DNA of 37,006 nucleotides, taken from contig JAJQFO010000213.1 of assembly GCA_021201095.1 (NCBI GenBank), positions 1-37,006 on the forward strand. The letters are read 5' to 3'. Under the pieces are notes generated by a model. That model did not search any database, was not told the origin of the DNA, and saw only the letters and a program-made list of their open reading frames with translations. This document shows positions 35,976 to 37,006 of this stretch, in pieces. Each line of letters opens with the position of its first letter. The first letter of the stretch is position 1. The DNA is from Lachnospiraceae bacterium (lineage in GTDB: Bacteria; Bacillota; Clostridia; Lachnospirales; Lachnospiraceae). The position numbers were made by a program, and so were the translations under genes.

Positions 35976-36764
35976 ATGGAGCTTCAGATAGACAGACTGA
36001 ATTTTTCTTATGGTGATCGAAATATACTCAGGGATCTGTCCTTTACAGTAAAAGAGGGCGAATTTCTCAGTATTCTGGGACCGTCTGGATGCGGGAAATC
36101 CACGCTGCTGAATGTGATGGCAGGTATTCTGTCGCCGCAGAGCGGGAGCATCCGGATTCTGAATTCAGTAATCACTTCATCCGGCGAAAGGATGGAGAAG
36201 ACAGAAGCTGTGCAGGGAATGAGCAGTCATTTTGCCTATATGCCGCAGAACGATCTGTTACTCCCCTGGAAAACCATCCTGGACAATGTCTGTCTGTATG
36301 GGGAGATTCATCACTGTAAGGCTCAGATGAAAGAACGGGCAAGAGAACAGATGGCCATCTTTGGTCTTTCTGGCTGTGAAAATAAATATCCGGGAGAGCT
36401 TTCCGGCGGTATGCGTCAGAGAGCGGCCTTCCTGCGAACGACACTGTGTGAGGCGGATATTTATCTGCTGGATGAGCCGTTCGGAGCGCTGGATGTGATT
36501 ACCCGCGGGGATATGCAGGACTGGCTGCGCAAGCTTTGCAGCTCTCTGAAAAAGACAATCCTTCTTGTGACACATGATACGGATGAGGCAATTTACCTTT
36601 CAGACCGGATCCTGATCCTAGGAGCGCCGGGAGAAGGGATTCGCCGGGAGCTGTCCATTCCGGAGCAGAACCGGACCAGGGAATGGCTCTATGAGCAGGG
36701 AAGGCTTCGTGCAGAGATCCACCGGATTATCAAAGAAAAGAGGGGGGGATCAAAATGCGCGTGA
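35976..36764 (+). CDS. Thiamine-precursor ABC transporter ATP-binding protein (ThiZ-type)
   Basis: A 262-residue ATPase with Walker A GPSGCGKST, Q-loop MPQNDLLLPWKT, signature LSGGMRQRAAFLRT, Walker B IYLLDEPFGALD and switch LVTHD, matching the SsuB/TauB/ThiZ group. It is separated from the binding-protein gene by the 37-bp repeats and overlaps the next gene by 10 bp. GGGGG lies about 12 nt before the ATG. Confidence 0.9.
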   Translation: MELQIDRLNFSYGDRNILRDLSFTVKEGEFLSILGPSGCGKSTLLNVMAGILSPQSGSIRILNSVITSSGERMEKTEAVQGMSSHFAYMPQNDLLLPWKTILDNVCLYGEIHHCKAQMKERAREQMAIFGLSGCENKYPGELSGGMRQRAAFLRTTLCEADIYLLDEPFGALDVITRGDMQDWLRKLCSSLKKTILLVTHDTDEAIYLSDRILILGAPGEGIRRELSIPEQNRTREWLYEQGRLRAEIHRIIKEKRGGSKCA

Positions 36765-37006
36765 TTGATATGCATGCGCATCTTTTCTGCTTTTCTGTTT
36801 TCGAAGGGCAGAATCCGGAGGCATGTAAAAAAGCGATGCGGCAGCTGGCCGAACAAGAGCTGCAGGTTCGGAGAAAGCATGGAATTTTGACTTTTTTCAG
36901 TTCGGGGAAACCGGAGGAATGGGAATTTGTTTCGAGACTGCTTACTGATTCAGACTGCGGGAAAAAATACGGGCGGGATCTATATCGCAGCTTCGGCATT
37001 CATCCC
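36755..37006 (+). CDS. TatD-type metal-dependent hydrolase (N-terminal part only)
   Basis: The first 84 codons are visible. MRVIDMHAHLF holds the HxH metal-binding motif and the last visible residues SFGIHP match the conserved GxHP of TatD-family hydrolases. The ATG at 36755 lies in the end of the thiZ-type gene, so it is co-expressed with the transporter under the TPP riboswitch. TatD-like proteins sometimes occur in thiamine operons; its role here is unknown. The gene continues past the right edge. Confidence 0.78.
   Translation, partial: MRVIDMHAHLFCFSVFEGQNPEACKKAMRQLAEQELQVRRKHGILTFFSSGKPEEWEFVSRLLTDSDCGKKYGRDLYRSFGIHP

Overview
The window looks like the chromosome of an anaerobic gut Clostridia member, probably Lachnospiraceae. 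The evidence is an intermediate GC content with AT-rich intergenic promoters, strong GGAGG ribosome binding sites, abundant ferredoxin/flavin redox enzymes, a giant 2-hydroxyacyl-CoA dehydratase activase-type protein, DinJ/YoeB-type toxin-antitoxin genes, an RbsABC-type glycoside transporter with a GH78 rhamnosidase, and a TPP-riboswitch-controlled ThiXYZ-type transporter. No rRNA, tRNA, CRISPR array, transposase, integrase or phage gene was recognised. Nearly everything from 1 to 33222 is on the minus strand. Exceptions are an AraC regulator and a gene remnant; the thiamine region at the right end is on the plus strand.

Layout. (1) 1-4588, minus: a redox operon encoding a fused flavodiiron-like/flavodoxin/rubredoxin/NADH:rubredoxin reductase protein, then an APS-reductase/fumarate-reductase-type flavoprotein, then a ferredoxin subunit cut by the window edge. 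(2) 4600-5600: short repeats and a DinJ/RelB-YoeB toxin-antitoxin pair with its own promoter, operator and terminator. (3) 5619-7731: MATE efflux pump and overlapping MarR regulator. (4) 7742-11384: a nitrogenase-like operon made of a half-size component-1-like protein, a second component-1-like protein with a repetitive His/Gly/Arg insertion, a NifH-type iron protein and a MarR regulator. (5) 11385-15640: a FatB/YclQ-type iron-siderophore ABC transporter operon (two FecCD permeases, ATPase, binding protein) with its own promoter, palindromic operator and leader terminator. (6) 15631-16060: an esterase C-terminal remnant and a terminator. (7) 16107-26352: a rhamnoside uptake and degradation operon (esterase, RbsA-type ATPase, two RbsC-type permeases, binding protein, GH78 rhamnosidase) with a divergent AraC/cupin regulator. 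(8) 26439-33285: activase-type protein, short-chain dehydrogenase and a PlsC-zinc-ribbon acyltransferase. (9) 33286-37006, plus: an orphan terminator and coding-like fragment, then a TPP riboswitch controlling a thiamine-precursor ABC transporter (ThiX-ThiY-ThiZ type) and a TatD-type hydrolase cut by the right edge.

The most interesting unit is the nitrogenase-like operon next to the siderophore-type importer. The iron protein keeps its ATP-binding loop and both cluster cysteines. The two component-1-like partners are strongly reduced and diverged, and no cofactor-assembly genes (nifB/E/N) are visible, so this is very unlikely to be dinitrogen fixation. A NifH-powered reductase acting on an imported metal-chelate or tetrapyrrole-like substrate is a reasonable but untested inference. 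Secondary points of interest are the flavodiiron-like fusion that has lost its di-iron ligands, a DinJ-type antitoxin paired with a YoeB toxin, a 40-bp tandem repeat built from the end of a binding-protein gene, and a 37-bp intercistronic minisatellite.
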